Assembly (NCBI GenBank): GCA_963170055.1
Contig: CAUJGJ010000001.1
Location: 969,501-1,033,500 of the forward strand
Length of the DNA stretch: 64,000 nt
DNA from: Halisarca cf. caerulea
Lineage: Eukaryota > Porifera > Demospongiae > Chondrillida > Halisarcidae
Direction: 5' to 3'
The notes beneath the pieces are model-generated. The model searched no databases, had not been told where the DNA came from, and was given only the letters and a program-made list of their open reading frames with translations. Of the stretch, positions 21,646-33,479 are shown piece after piece; positions within the stretch are counted from its first letter, which is position 1; the number at the start of each line of letters is the position of its first letter. A program made the position numbers and the translations under genes.

Positions 21646-23797
21646 TTAGAAACATTTCCGATGTACTATTCCTGGCCCAGATTCATCAAATTCCTCTCTG
21701 GAAATCCACATTTGCTGGAAAGTGGATAGGTTGGATAAGATTGATGCACCTATCCAAACACTGAATTTCCGTTCTGGCGGGGCGATAACCTTGACCTTCA
21801 TGCTAGGAGGGGCAAGGCTCTGTATTTCCTTCTGCATTCTATCTGCCAACCCATTGTACATTGTTGTTCCACCCGAAAGAACAGTGTTGGCATACAAGTC
21901 TTTTCTTATGTCTATGTCACACTTCATTATTGCATTGTAGGCAAGTTCATGAACACCTGCTGCTTCCATTCCCTTAAAGGCTGGCTTGAAAAGGACCTCG
22001 GGTGCTCTGAAACGCTCATTTCCTATTGTAATTATCTGTCCATCAGGTAATTCATAGGTTTTTTCTATCTTGGAAGATTTGCTAGCATCTTCCATTTCTT
22101 TTTCGAAGTCTGCAGCCACAAAGCACAGTTTTTCCTTCATATCTTTCACTATTTCCATTTCAGCTGTAGTTGTGAAGCTATATCCTCTTTCAGTGAGAAT
22201 TTTCATAAGATAATGTGTTATGTCCCTCCCAGCTAGATCAAGTCGGCCAATAGCATGAGGAAGGGCGTATCCTTCGTAGACAGGAACTGTATGTGTGACA
22301 CCATCACCTGAGTCCATGACCATACCAGTGGTACGCCCTGCGCTATACAGTGCCATAACTGCTTGAATTGCCACATATGCTGCAGGAACATCAAATGTTT
22401 CAAACAAAATTGAGATCATACGCTCCCTGTTTGCTTTTGGATTAAATGGAGCTTCAGTAACTAGTACTGGATGTTCTTCGGGATTACAACGCAGCTCATT
22501 GTACATTGTATGATGCCATATCTGAAAGAAATATAGCAATAAAATGATATGATCATGCAGTAAATTTTGCAACAATAGTGCATGCTATAATGATGATATA
22601 TATAATTATGGCGTTGTGTTACATGAACTTAATTTCATGTGCACATCACATACATAGTAGCCATCCCCTATCAATGATGTTGTGGGACAGAATATAGAAC
22701 AGTTTGCAGGATTTTCACTGTTATCTCAGGACACTTGTTGTTCTGTGTACAAAAGAAATTTGCCTTGCATTTATATTAATAAAGCATTTTGGTGATCATT
22801 GGAAAAATTGCAAAATAATTTCAACTGAATTGACACTAAATATTCCATGAACAGTGAATTTTGACAGCTTGCAAGATGAATTTAGCAAGAATATATCCCT
22901 TTTTGCGTCAAGTGATTTTTGTAGTGTTTCAGGGACAGCAGGACACAGGCATTTTCAAGGACTGTGCTGCAAAATCAGGGACAGTTGGCAGCTATGACAT
23001 CAGATTATATGTACAGTAAGTACTTCTCAACAGTACAATGATTTCTCGTTAATATCCGCCAAACCGGGCCCTTTCATCCGCCATTCCATGCATGAATTGA
23101 TTAAAAGACTGCACATTGATTTGGATAATCCACCCAAATTTTTCAAAACAAATCGTGGAATAACAAGCATTCACTGTATTCATAATCATAATAATATAAT
23201 AAAATTAATTTATAAGGATACATTTTTGGAACAATGTATATTATACATACAATCCACTAGCTATAGCTGTCGAGTCTAAACCAAGATCATAATAGATCTG
23301 TGCTACTATATACAGTAGGCCAAAAACCTCACATGCATAATTATAGGGCTTATAGGTAGTACCTGTAGCACAAACTAGCATGAATAAATTGTAAATATAA
23401 ACTTCCTGTTTTAGTATTCCTAGCTACTTATATGTAATAATTATAGGGACTTCTTGATCCTGTTATAGATTGGCTATATATAAAGTGTACAGTATACATA
23501 TAATATTATATTTTTCCAACAGGTAATTACTCTCACCTTTTCCATATCTTCCCAGTTGGTCACAATTCCATGTTCCACAGGATAGGAGATAGTAAGAATC
23601 CCCCTCTTGCTTTCAGCTTCATCCCCAACATAGCAGTCTTTCTCACCCATCCCTATCATAACTCCTTGATGTCGAGGGTATCCAACAACACAAGGGAACA
23701 GTACCTGTGGTGCATCTTCACCACCATACCCTGCCTTCATCATACCTGAACCATTGTCAATAACAATGGGAGCAGAACCTTCATCATCACTATCCAT
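21646..23797 (-). CDS. Divergent actin (conventional-actin paralogue)
   Basis: Actin, the ATP-binding filament protein. Two exons: 23537-23797 (ATG at 23797) and 21646-22521, joined in phase after WEDMEK, giving 378 residues, against 375-377 for conventional actins. Kept features: DNGSG phosphate loop 1, HQGVM D-loop, [11 protein letters not shown], the second phosphate loop [51 protein letters not shown] and the HRKCF end. Unusual: an acidic insertion-bearing start ([10 protein letters not shown]), [21 protein letters not shown] where actins have [21 protein letters not shown], Tyr in place of Arg39, and many substitutions in subdomains 2 and 4 ([20 protein letters not shown]). It is clearly actin rather than an ARP, but it is not the near-invariant cytoplasmic type. 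The 3' end faces GNPDA. Confidence 0.95.
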
Positions 23798-24112
23798 TAC
23801 TCAGGAACTTTATACAAAGCTTGGTACAAGTGAGTGTGGATTGAACTTCTACTGCAGCTTTTAACTCAGCAACTGGGGTCTCCTATGGTATTTTACACCC
23901 ACATTCAGAATGATGATAAGCATGTAATTAGCCGTATACCTGGTGTCTAGGTACTGTGTATGCTTTTGGTATTCTCCAGTGTGCACGATATAGCATTGGA
24001 AATTACTTAGCAGTGTGACGGTAACCATGGTATGTTGTGGTATATTTTGTTTTGGTACCTACACATGCCAGACAATGCAATAGGATTAGTACATTAACAG
24101 TATAATAATGGA

Positions 24113-24178
<66 letters not shown>
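24113..24178. repeat. (CA)n microsatellite
   Basis: About 31 CA units without interruption, adjoining the left end of the hAT-derived element. Confidence 0.97.
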
Positions 24179-24181
<3 letters not shown>

Positions 24182-24189
24182 CACACACC

Positions 24190-25052
24190 AGAGCTCACGA
24201 CAAGCTTCACAAAGTGCCCAGACACAATGTCCAGGCAACATCAAATGTGTCAGGACATGTCAAAATTTGATCAGACATTTCAAAAGTCACTAAATTAAGG
24301 ATAAAACATTGTTGTGTGCATGGAATTGCATGCTTTTGCTTGAATATACGCAACAGAAATGCTATACATTTACGTATAGTGTGCAATATTTAATTTACGT
24401 TCATTATAATATGTTAAACTTGGAAAAGTCAAGTATAAAAGCGGCTTTAAGCCATACATATAGATTAGTGGAACACCAAACTCAATACAAAAGAAATAAA
24501 AGTTGAAATGTGTGAAACAACTACAGTACAAAATAACTGCAGTCTAACAAAGATTACTTAATCCATTGATGACTGGGCAAATGTGTGAGCAATTGACGAA
24601 TACTCCATCGGAACACTTGACGCTGATTTTTTGCACAAAATCATAGCGCTCTTATGGATGTCAGACTGAACATGCTCCTTGATGGTGGATATGCGGACAT
24701 TGGACGAACCTTCGATAAAAGTCGTGAAATTCTTCATTGTCGACAGCTCACTTTGGAAACAGGCGCAAATTGAGCACTTTAAGCGGGCTACGTGCGGGTC
24801 ACGATTACCTGCAGCAGTTTCAAATTTCAGCCAGACAGATGTACCAATCGTTTCTCGTTTTCATTCTCTTTTATCCATTTCTCCACTGTCTTTTTTTGAA
24901 CTGTCCTCTACTTGGGTTCTGGGTTGTCTTCCAAATTAGCTGGACGTTTTCTTTGATCAGACATTTTGTCCGGTCACATTTCAAAATGTCCGCCCAGAAC
25001 CAGAAACTGTCCGGACATTGTCCAATGTCCAGTTGCAGTTTCGGGCTCTGAC
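24190..25052 (-). pseudogene. Deletion-derived transposon with TTF-type zinc-finger transposase fragment
   Basis: Left (24190-24300) and right (24950-25052) ends are imperfect inverted repeats of about 100 bp, both holding AATGTCC/GGACATT words, and each abuts a CA microsatellite. On the minus strand an open stretch (about 24800 down to 24572) reads LKCSICACFQSELSTMKNF and then ISTIKEHVQSDIHKSAM: C-x2-C...H-x4-H, the zinc finger found near the N-terminus of hAT-type transposases related to ZMYM/TTF proteins, ending at a stop after QSSMD. Upstream is a basic FKKRQW run. No catalytic domain remains, so this is a non-autonomous remnant. Superfamily assignment is by recalled similarity. Confidence 0.65.
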
Positions 25053-25069
25053 ACACATACACACACACA

Positions 25070-25127
<58 letters not shown>

Positions 25128-25154
25128 CAAACCACACACACACACACACACACA
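25051..25154. repeat. (CA)n microsatellite
   Basis: CA tract with a few ATA and TGCAAACC interruptions, at the right end of the hAT-like remnant. Confidence 0.95.
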
Positions 25155-25159
25155 GCATG

Positions 25160-26231
25160 CATGGTATACAAACTATATATACAATCGTTGAATGATCAAG
25201 GTGAGATGTGACTTTTTGAACCTTAATTTCTTTCTTACTCAGTCAATGATTGCAACCCTTTAATAAAACCATCCAGCAATGATTTTTAAGTTAGCAATTC
25301 TAGAAGAACCAAAAATTAATGAATACCTATACTAAAACAAGACTAACATGTAGATATAGCAATTACCTATTTTGCTCTTTCTATTTTATGCAAGCATAAT
25401 TGTAAATGTTTTTATTTTTCAATTCAAAAGTAATGCAGAAGTGACCGATGGATCGATAATATGACTCTTATCATATGTACTTAATTAAATTACATGTTTT
25501 CATATAATCAATACATATTTATGAAAACATACAATGAGACAATGATGATCAAGCTATTTTGCACTGAAGAGTGTGGTTTGAGAGACTGCAACCATTGACC
25601 AGCTAGAGTTGTGGTATGCAATATTACAAATATTACAAGTAATAAGTAGGTTGATACACCAATACATGTGACTACCACAATTGTAGTGAAGTGGATGTAA
25701 ACAATAAAAACTCTAGTATCTATGGTGTAAACATAGACACTCTGTCTATGGTATAAATAAAACACATAGGTGGATAATATATTATTATATTGATGAGTGA
25801 TTCATTTATCATGAACTTGATAGGAAAACATGTACAGTTGAACTTGATGGGAAAATAATGTTACAAATACCACAGATCCAGGAGTATAATCTTCATATTA
25901 CGTATACGATTTAATGATAATAAATTAAGTAGTACTTGAACACAGGAGGTACCGCCAGTAGACCTGGTCTATGGTCCAATGGGCAATAATTTATAAAATT
26001 CACAGATCAACTCTTCGTTTTGTCACGAATCATCCTGCGAAAAGCATAGCTAGCCATTTCGAAAGTAACCAACACACAGAAAATTCTAAACAATACTTTT
26101 CCAATTCTTAAGTTAGGCATTCGTGCTCAAAACAGTGAAGCTGTAACCGCTGATCATGACCCGAGTCATGACCACGTGCACATAATATTGGAGAATCTGG
26201 ATCACTAGACCAAGTCTCAAGCGAAAAATAA
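25160..26231. other. Spacer upstream of METAP1
   Basis: No gene is recognised. It includes a palindromic ATAGACACTCTGTCTAT core near 25733-25750. The final 150 bp before the start codon are less AT-rich and likely hold the promoter. The actin gene starts on the other strand 2.4 kb away. Confidence 0.4.
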
Positions 26232-29200
26232 ATGGCGGAAAGCAGTCGCGTGTGTGAAACACCTGGCTGTGGACAACCTGCAAAATTGAGATGTCCCGTC
26301 TGTGTCAAACGAGGAATAGAAGGCAGCTTCTTCTGTGCTCAGGTATATGCAGTCAAATTCTTTAGGTACAGTTTATCCGAATGACTCAGGGTGGTTCTTG
26401 TTTCCCTTAGTACAGGCATAGACACTATTATACTAAATTAGTCTGGCGTAGCTCAGACCCAATCTCGCTCGGCCATTTTTGGCTACGCGGGACTAGGTTT
26501 AAATATGGGCCATTATTTTTCTTTTATTTGTCAACGGAAGATTCTAATATTTATGAGTATATACATTCCGTCGGATTTTGTCAATGTAGGATTGCTTTAA
26601 AAGATACTGGCCAGAGCACAAGAAGAACCACGGGAAATTAGGTACTCGATATCATCCGGACAGCATTGGAATTGAGTATTTATGTATGCATACAAAATTG
26701 ATATAATCCGTTTGATCCACAATATTTACACATCACCGAATCTTAGCTATCCAACTGAATGTACGATAAAGATTTTATACTGAAAACTTGCTGCTAAATT
26801 CTCTCAGATATATGGAGTAGTGGGATATTTGGCTTTCCTAACAATTCTGTTTGAACCTCTTGATATTGGGTCATGTGCTCTGATGTGGAACTAATTACCA
26901 TTTGCTTTTTATCTTCTGTGGTAGTCTACTTTACATATATAGATCTTGTGATAATTTTCCAACCTAAACTACGTAGGTATATTTGACTAATATGACCATC
27001 TGTGATACAACTGTGTTAGTCTTACGTAGCCAAACCCTCAACTTGGCTCCTTGAACTTTTAAATGTCACCTCTCCTTCATATTGAAGGATCAAAGAGGTT
27101 TGGGTCTGGCTACGTCAGACTACATCTGTGTACCCAGTGGGTCACCTGTTGTGTCTGTACGCTTATAACACTTTTGACTGTTTCGAATTTAGTACTTGAA
27201 TGCACATTTAGCAGACGGATGTGCATAGGACTGTGTTGCAGGTCCACCTTTTGATTAGTGTTTTATTGGGCAACTGCCATTTGGTCTTAGTGACAACTTT
27301 CTTTGAGCACCACTTTATGCAGGTATCTGCAGCACTGTAGAAGTGCTATTGCGGTTAGTGTTTCAATTCATTTTTGGTGTCCATCTTGTTTGGTAAACAT
27401 TGTAGTCTTGTCTGTACATCATACATGCCCTGTTATTTTCCTTTGTGAAAATATATTCATCCATTATATTGTTTCAATTCTTTTTCTCATGTAGAACCAG
27501 CCCCTGCAACTGAATACAATCCTTGGCCTCATTTCAGATTTACAGGCAATTTGAGGCCATTTAAGCTGGTTTGAATTTTACTATGGTTATCCATCCTTAT
27601 GGCTGTTATGTGAATTAAATGTACATATATATGTTCTCTGTGTGTATATCCCATAGTCAGCAACTAGGAAAGTTCCTTCATATATCCCAAGACCGGATTA
27701 TGCTGATAATGAGAATGGTGATTAATGATGTTGGTGATAAATACTTTTATCCATTGAATCTACATACACGTACGTATGTATCCAAATTTCGTATGTTGTC
27801 CATGTCATATTTCTGTAGGCTACCCTATCAGTGAAGTTGAGTCAAAGAAAGCAGGAAAAATTGCAATACTCAGTGACAATGAGATAGAAAAAATGAGAAC
27901 TGTTTGCAAAGTATGTGTTATAAGATATATGTGTGTGTGTACATATTGGATCATTTTCTGAGGGTGACTATAGTGTTTTCTCTATGCAGATTAATAATTT
28001 TTTTTGTGTCTTGATACTGGTGTAAAATGTGGGCCTTTTGTATTAGTATTTTTGTATGGATAATAAACAACCTAGTATGACATGTTTGTACTATTTACGT
28101 ACCATCCAGTATACTATAATCTGAGACACAACTTGATAATAATGCTTGCCTTTCCGTGTATGTAGTGATTGCAGCATAGTGTGTCTGCACCACTAGGTGA
28201 CTTTTTCTATGAACTAAAGAAATTGTCACTGTCTGAGCATATATGTGTCTATGTACCCATTTTCTTGCGTACTGGTTATGCTTGTTGATAATGTATGTAG
28301 TATGATGAACCACTACATTTTGGTACTTATTTATGTATATGCAAGGATATTTGTAGTGTGTGTCATTTATATTGATGACAGTGAGTTGTTTTTTTGAATA
28401 CAGTGTATTTCCTGTAATGAATTATTGCTATATGCTAATTCCACTCTTTTGTTGACATGTTTAGTTTGGAAGGGAGGTATTAGATGCTGCTGCTAGGGCT
28501 GTTAAACCAGGTGTGAGTACAGATGAGATAGATAGGATTGTTCATGAGGTGAGGAGGTTATCAATGTAGGAGTGTAAAGGTATGCACATAGCTGGAGATA
28601 CACGTGATACCATTGTAGGATCTTTAAATTTTTCTCCTTGAAACACCATATTTGTTCCTGTGACATGTTGCCTTTTGTGACTGTGCTAAATACTTAACAT
28701 ATTTCTTTCTCTGTTTGTAGGCGTGCATTGAACGGGAATGCTACCCATCTCCTCTTAACTACTACCAATTTCCTAAATCCTGTTGCACGTGTGTTACTAT
28801 ACTCTAACTCACAATAGTATGTTGCTTACATTTGTATACGTGATTGTCTGTAGGTCTGTTAATGAAGTCATATGCCATGGAATTCCAGACAAGAGACCAT
28901 TAGAAGATGGTGACATATGTAATAGTGAGTATTGAGATGGGTGGTAAGAGCCAGAAGCTTATAATTGTATTGTTAATGTTATGTTTACTATTGTAGTTGA
29001 TATTACTGTGTATCATGATGGATTTCATGGTGATTTGAATGAAACATTATTGGTTGGCAAAGTTGATGAAGACAGTCAAAAGCTTGTGAATGTAGCTTAT
29101 GAGTGTATGATGGCAGGAATTAGCATAGGTATGTATGTCCTATATACGATTGTGAATGTAAAGTACTGTACATGGTACATGGTTATAGACTGCATGGATG

Positions 29201-29750
29201 TATGCAGCTGTGTGTACAAAGCTCCCAATATGCACCTTCTGTAGTGAAACCAGGAGTGAAATATCGAGAGATTGGCAATGAAATTCAGAGGCATGCCAAC
29301 ACTCATGGGTACTCTGTAGTTCGAACATATTGTGGTCATGGAATTAATCAGTGGGTAGTGTTTGTGTTGTTGTTGCACGTATGTAAACTATGTGTTTATA
29401 TCTGTTTTCATATGTGCAGAAAGGCAAAGTATATTCAAATGCAATTGTAATATAGTATTTTATTATCATGTATGTAGACTATTCCACCCTGCTCCTTCAG
29501 TACCACATTATGCAAGTAAGACAAATACTAAAGATGCACACGGATTATTATTAATGGAGTTTACCTGCTTGTTCACTGCCTTCTAGAGAATAAGGCTATT
29601 GGAGTGATGAAACCGGGACACACGTTCACTATTGAGCCCATGATTTCTGAAGGTACTTGGAAGGATGTCACCTGGCCAGACAATTGGACAGCTGTCACTG
29701 CAGTGAGTAGTTCAGTATCATTGTAGCGATTTTACTTTTTGATACACACC

Positions 29751-29840
<90 letters not shown>

Positions 29841-29846
29841 TACATA

Positions 29847-29890
<44 letters not shown>

Positions 29891-30256
29891 AAAATAACAA
29901 AATTAAGAATGAAAAGCGACAATATACTCAATATGCAAATGAAAGTTTCCAATATTTAGGGAATATACTATCGAGTGAAACGAGTTGTGAACATACATAG
30001 ATGATTGTATGTATGTAATTGATATTCTCTCTATTTATGTTCGTTGACAGATCTGTAAACGTTTCTTTTGTAATATGTATGTACACCTTGTAAGCAGAAC
30101 TGCAAGCATTTCAATTGAGTTTGTGTTTTGCTTCTTTAGGATGGAAAGAGATCAGCCCAGTTTGAGCACACACTGTTGGTGACAGAGACAGGTTGTGATA
30201 TTTTGACTGTTAGACCTGACTGTGATGGAAAGCCTCATTTCATGACACAATTTTAG
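26232..30256 (+). CDS. METAP1: Methionine aminopeptidase 1
   Basis: Type I methionine aminopeptidase; removes the initiator Met co-translationally at the ribosome. Thirteen exons, all in phase: 26232-26342, 26590-26641, 27495-27568, 27657-27717, 27819-27910, 28465-28548, 28721-28788, 28854-28924, 28997-29128, 29245-29350, 29478-29515, 29587-29702, 30140-30256 (TAG); 373 residues (human 386). The N-terminal zinc-finger pair ([17 protein letters not shown]...FFCAQDCFKRYW...H), which docks type I enzymes to ribosomes, is in exons 1-2. Catalytic metal ligands are present: Asp in IDITVYHDG, Asp in FHGDLNET, His in YCGHGI, Glu in FTIEPM and Glu in FEHTLL. Substrate-loop [25 protein letters not shown] is kept. 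Introns carry TAGTCT MITEs and a CA repeat. Confidence 0.97.
26439..26495. mobile_element. TAGTCT MITE in METAP1 intron 1
   Basis: 57 bp from TAGTCTGGCGTAGCTCAGAC to GGCTACGCGGGACTA; the ends are imperfect inverted repeats of the family consensus TAGTCTNRCGTAGCC. Flanks share only TAAAT, so the target duplication is doubtful. Confidence 0.6.
27017..27122. mobile_element. TAGTCT MITE in METAP1 intron 2 with 9-bp duplication
   Basis: 106 bp from TAGTCTTACGTAGCCAAACC to its complement ending GGCTACGTCAGACTA. Flanked by CAACTGTGT (27008-27016) and CATCTGTGT (27123-27131), an 8/9 match. Confidence 0.8.
29755..29889. repeat. (CA)n microsatellite in METAP1 intron 12
   Basis: CA tract with CCCA, TCACATA and ATACATA interruptions, starting about 50 bp after the exon 12 donor. 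Confidence 0.97.
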
Positions 30257-31255
30257 TCACAATGAATTTGAACACTCTTTTATCGGTGTTCTATGTGTAG
30301 ATTAGAATTTGTATGGAAGTCCCAATTCAAGTATAAATTTGTAAAATACACTAAGCTTTTTCTTTATTAGATTAACACATTGTTTTCATATCAAATCCTC
30401 TTGTCATAGATCCCATAAGCCCCATCCAATTGCAAATGGAACGTACAATAATAGTCATTGCAATATATTCCTGTGAAGTGTGGCTGATTATTTGGATCAA
30501 TATGTAGATCATACATCATCTAATTCATGTACAATAGAACCTTGTTAAGGAGAGCAAGAAAACTGCTTCACACAAACTAGCCTTCAAGCCCTGTTTGGTT
30601 TGCTGCATTTTTACATGTGTATTTCCTGATAAGGACTTTTGATGTTGAGAACTGATTTGTGGGTTTCCTATAGGTTTTCTCAACGAGGTTCAACTGTACA
30701 AATTTTAGATGAGAGGATTTTGTGTGACTACTGGTATACTACTGACCGTACTCTGGTTTTTCACGACATTTGAGTGATTAGATTGGCATAATAGAGATTA
30801 GAAACAATCAGTGAAGCCTCTATAATCCAACACCTCCATAATCCAATATTCTCTCTAATCTGACCACCTTATGAGGTACAGTCACCATATTATGGTATGC
30901 TAAGAGTTACTCCATAATCTGACAATGTCTGAAATCTGATATGATTTTGTTGCCCAAGGAATATTATACTATAGAGGTTTCACTGTACAACTGATATTTG
31001 TGGGAGTTATTGCGGGGAATGAGGACTGGTCCATTATGGTGAGAATGCCTTGACCTTGAATTGCAATCAAGTCGCTTCTTTAGTGAAATTGGTATGGGCA
31101 GCTAGACCACAAATGCTCAAGCCAAACATAAACTATGCCATTGCAACATGCCCATTGTTTTGGTGACTGGGGTGGCAAAGTGAAGCCATAGCTGGGTTCA
31201 AGAATATACTCCATACTACCATAGACTCTACTCTAGAGTGTATGGTTCGAACTCT
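30257..31255. other. Spacer 3' of METAP1
   Basis: No gene. A MITE-like unit (30809-30985) has ends CAGTGAAGCCTCTATAATCC and ACTATAGAGGTTTCACTG, typical of pogo/Tc1-type non-autonomous elements. Degenerate relatives of the same type (AGAACCTTGTTAAGG; AACGAGGTTCAACTGTA) lie at 30536-30700. Confidence 0.55.
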
Positions 31256-31259
31256 AGTG

Positions 31260-31346
31260 TAGTTTCGTGTAGCCAGCACCTTGTTCATGTTCTCCTTTGT
31301 TCTAAAGTGAAGAGAACAGGAAAAAGGCTCCGGCTACATGAGACTA
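31260..31346. mobile_element. TAGTCT-family MITE, diverged
   Basis: 87 bp with ends TAGTTTCGTGTAGCCAGC and GGCTACATGAGACTA; the centre holds GTTCTCCTTTGTTCT paired with AGAACAGG. No matching target duplication seen. Confidence 0.6.
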
Positions 31347-31495
31347 ATTTAAGTACTTATGGTGTCTGAGCATAGGCCTAGGGTCTCTCGAATCATTGAT
31401 ACACGGCCCTATAGGGTCAAGTATCAAGGATCGCCCCTGTATACCAGTTATCAAACAATTGAATGCTCGAGTATATATGTATGTTCAAGCATAGA

Positions 31496-31590
31496 TAGTC
31501 TCGTACCCAGACCCACTTCCGGCCGCCATTTTATTCTCGTCGAGAATAATTATAAAATGGAGGCCGGAAGTGGGTCTGGGCACGCGGTTA
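31496..31590. mobile_element. TAGTCT MITE, close relative of the 9482-9565 copy
   Basis: 95-bp foldback; its left arm TAGTCTCGTACCCAGACCCA and CACTTCCGGCCGCCATTTTA match the element upstream of GLRX5. The right terminus is decayed (CGGTTA). It lies only 4 bp from the next foldback. Confidence 0.75.
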
Positions 31591-31594
31591 TAGT

Positions 31595-31709
31595 TAGTCC
31601 AGCCAGCTGTGACCCACGTTTATACGTAAGCGCCGACGAAAGGGAAAGAGAAATCTTTTCCCTTTCGTAGGCGCTCAAGTATAAACGTGGGTCACAGCTG
31701 GCTAGACTA
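31595..31709. mobile_element. TAGTCC foldback MITE with 31-bp arms
   Basis: 115-bp palindrome: arms TAGTCCAGCCAGCTGTGACC and on through CCACGTTTATAC, with inner GCGCC and AAAGGGAAAAG pairing around a short centre, ending GGTCACAGCTGGCTAGACTA. Same TAGTC end as the other family members but an unrelated interior. Confidence 0.75.
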
Positions 31710-32002
31710 ATAGTTCAAGTGCTTGGATGAGACGGTCTATCTGGCCAGACTGTATGTAGGGGGGGGAACCACATCATTGAATTATAGATCATGTAATAAA
31801 TGGTGTGATACAAAAAAGGGCCTAGGACTCAGGGGAAAATACAGGTGGAGGCTGTACACAGACCCTGGCAAGGCAGAAACAACACATTAATGCATGGAGA
31901 GTGATATTATTAAGAGATATGTGAGAGAGAGACTACGAACATAATACACTACTGAGCAGATATTAAGAGCACACTAATTAATAATAAAGACATGGAGGAA
32001 GG

Positions 32003-33004
32003 TTATATGCACCACTGGTTGACAGACCGAGCCTTGAAAATGGTATGGCTACCAGCAATGGCGGCTTTTGCAGCTTGTTGAAGTGCAGCTCGTCTGTCTT
32101 TGGATGATGATGAGGGTGCAGCTGTCTTAAGTGTGGAATAGGCGTCGTTTGTGTAGTGGCCCAGGCAACCAATCTCGATGGTGAGGAGATTCACCTTGAA
32201 ACCCTTAGCATGTAGATCTGATGCAAGGAATTGGTAGCTGGCCTTGGCCTGCTTTCTTACTCTGGCATTTTCAATACTGGAAGAAGAGTTCCATGGCACT
32301 GTGAGTTCCAGGATGGTGGCTAGGTTACCTTGGATGATAAAGATGTCGGGTCTAGCTGAGGTGCTGATAACAGATGGTGGGACCGTAGAGGGTGGTTGTT
32401 CGACAGCACGGTGGTTAGGCAAGTCTGCAAAGATTTTTGCAGATGGGATAAACTCCTGAAGAAAGGGAATAAGCCTAGCTAGCACTAGGTCATGGCGATA
32501 CGTGTACCGACCCTCGGACAAGCTGACAGAACAGCAGCTGAGGATATGCTGAGCATTGCAGTGTGGGTAGCTGCATAGCGGGCATTTCCTACTTGGCAAG
32601 TAGCCCCAACGTGCTAGGGAGGATGGGCTGGGCAAACAGTCACAGCTGGCTCTAAGAATGAAAGAAAGGTGGCCTTCAGGCATTCCTAGAAGGAGACGCT
32701 GCCACAGATGGTCTTCAGAGCCAAGTGGAAGAACATCCAAGAGCTTGGATTGAACTTCTAACTGTTGGAGGTGGGATTCCCAGTTAGCTGAATATTTCCT
32801 TGCAATGGACCCATTATTAGGCGTTAAAATTACAGGGTTTTCCTCTTGCGCGGGACTATAATCAGGAGGTAATATGCCGCGGAGCAGAATCCGTGGTATT
32901 CCTGTAAAGGAGATTTCAGCTAAAGTGGGTAAAGATGAATTGCTGAACCGACTAGAGGTAAATTTATGTTTCATTTCAATAGCAGTATTTTCACCATTCT
33001 GCAA
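32003..33004 (-). pseudogene. 5'-truncated non-LTR retrotransposon with zinc knuckle and restriction-like endonuclease
   Basis: A 333-codon minus-strand frame. Residues about 130-165 hold CPLCSYPHCNAQHILSCC, the C-terminal zinc knuckle; residues about 235-270 hold RPDIFIIQ...ILELTVPW, the PD...E motif of the restriction-like endonuclease that nicks the target in R2/NeSL/R4-type elements, followed by the basic ENARVRKQAKASY helix. The N-terminal RT domain is missing, so it cannot move by itself, although this part of the frame is intact. It ends in HTIFKARSVNQWCI. It is from a different lineage than the CR1-like element next to it. The neighbouring stretch 31710-32002 is spacer with a short poly-G run. 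Confidence 0.75.
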
Positions 33005-33105
33005 CGTCTGTTAGTCAGCAAGACTCAGCACTTCGCTTGAAATACTATTGCGTTTGTAGTGAAGGCTTTGTTTATAGTATTATAACTGATATTTAGCGTT
33101 ATGTT

Positions 33106-33222
33106 ATGGTATCTTTAACAATTCTTATAGCTGAATCCCCCAGAAATGCTGATGGTAGTCAGGTAGTGATATCTGAGTTAAATCCAGGAGGAAATGCAAT
33201 AATACCTCCTGCTGTGCGATAG
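33106..33222 (+). other. Small open frame with weak resemblance to a PDS5 N-terminus
   Basis: A 38-codon frame contains ISELNPGGNAIIPPAVR. PDS5 proteins have a short GKITYPPGVKEI-like stretch near the N-terminus, and the frame ends with a usable GT at the PPA|V position. No exon linking it to 36151 was found, and the LINE block lies between. I regard this only as a candidate first coding exon for PDS5. Confidence 0.15.
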
Positions 33223-33479
33223 CATGGACACTCTAAACTTCATAGTACAGTAGTCCAGGTGTCTATGGCGAAAGTATTAATTAAGAAGCATATCTTTGAT
33301 AACACTAAGCACTAACCCTTTGTCATTAATTTAGATTTTCGTTACTTTGGTACTATCTTCAGCAAGTTATTAAGTTTACTTATAGCACTAAGAAACCTGA
33401 GAAGTCACCGGAAAATAAATAAAGAGGGGTACACATCAATGAATCGAGTGTAATTATGTAGCTAAACATTATTCCCTTA

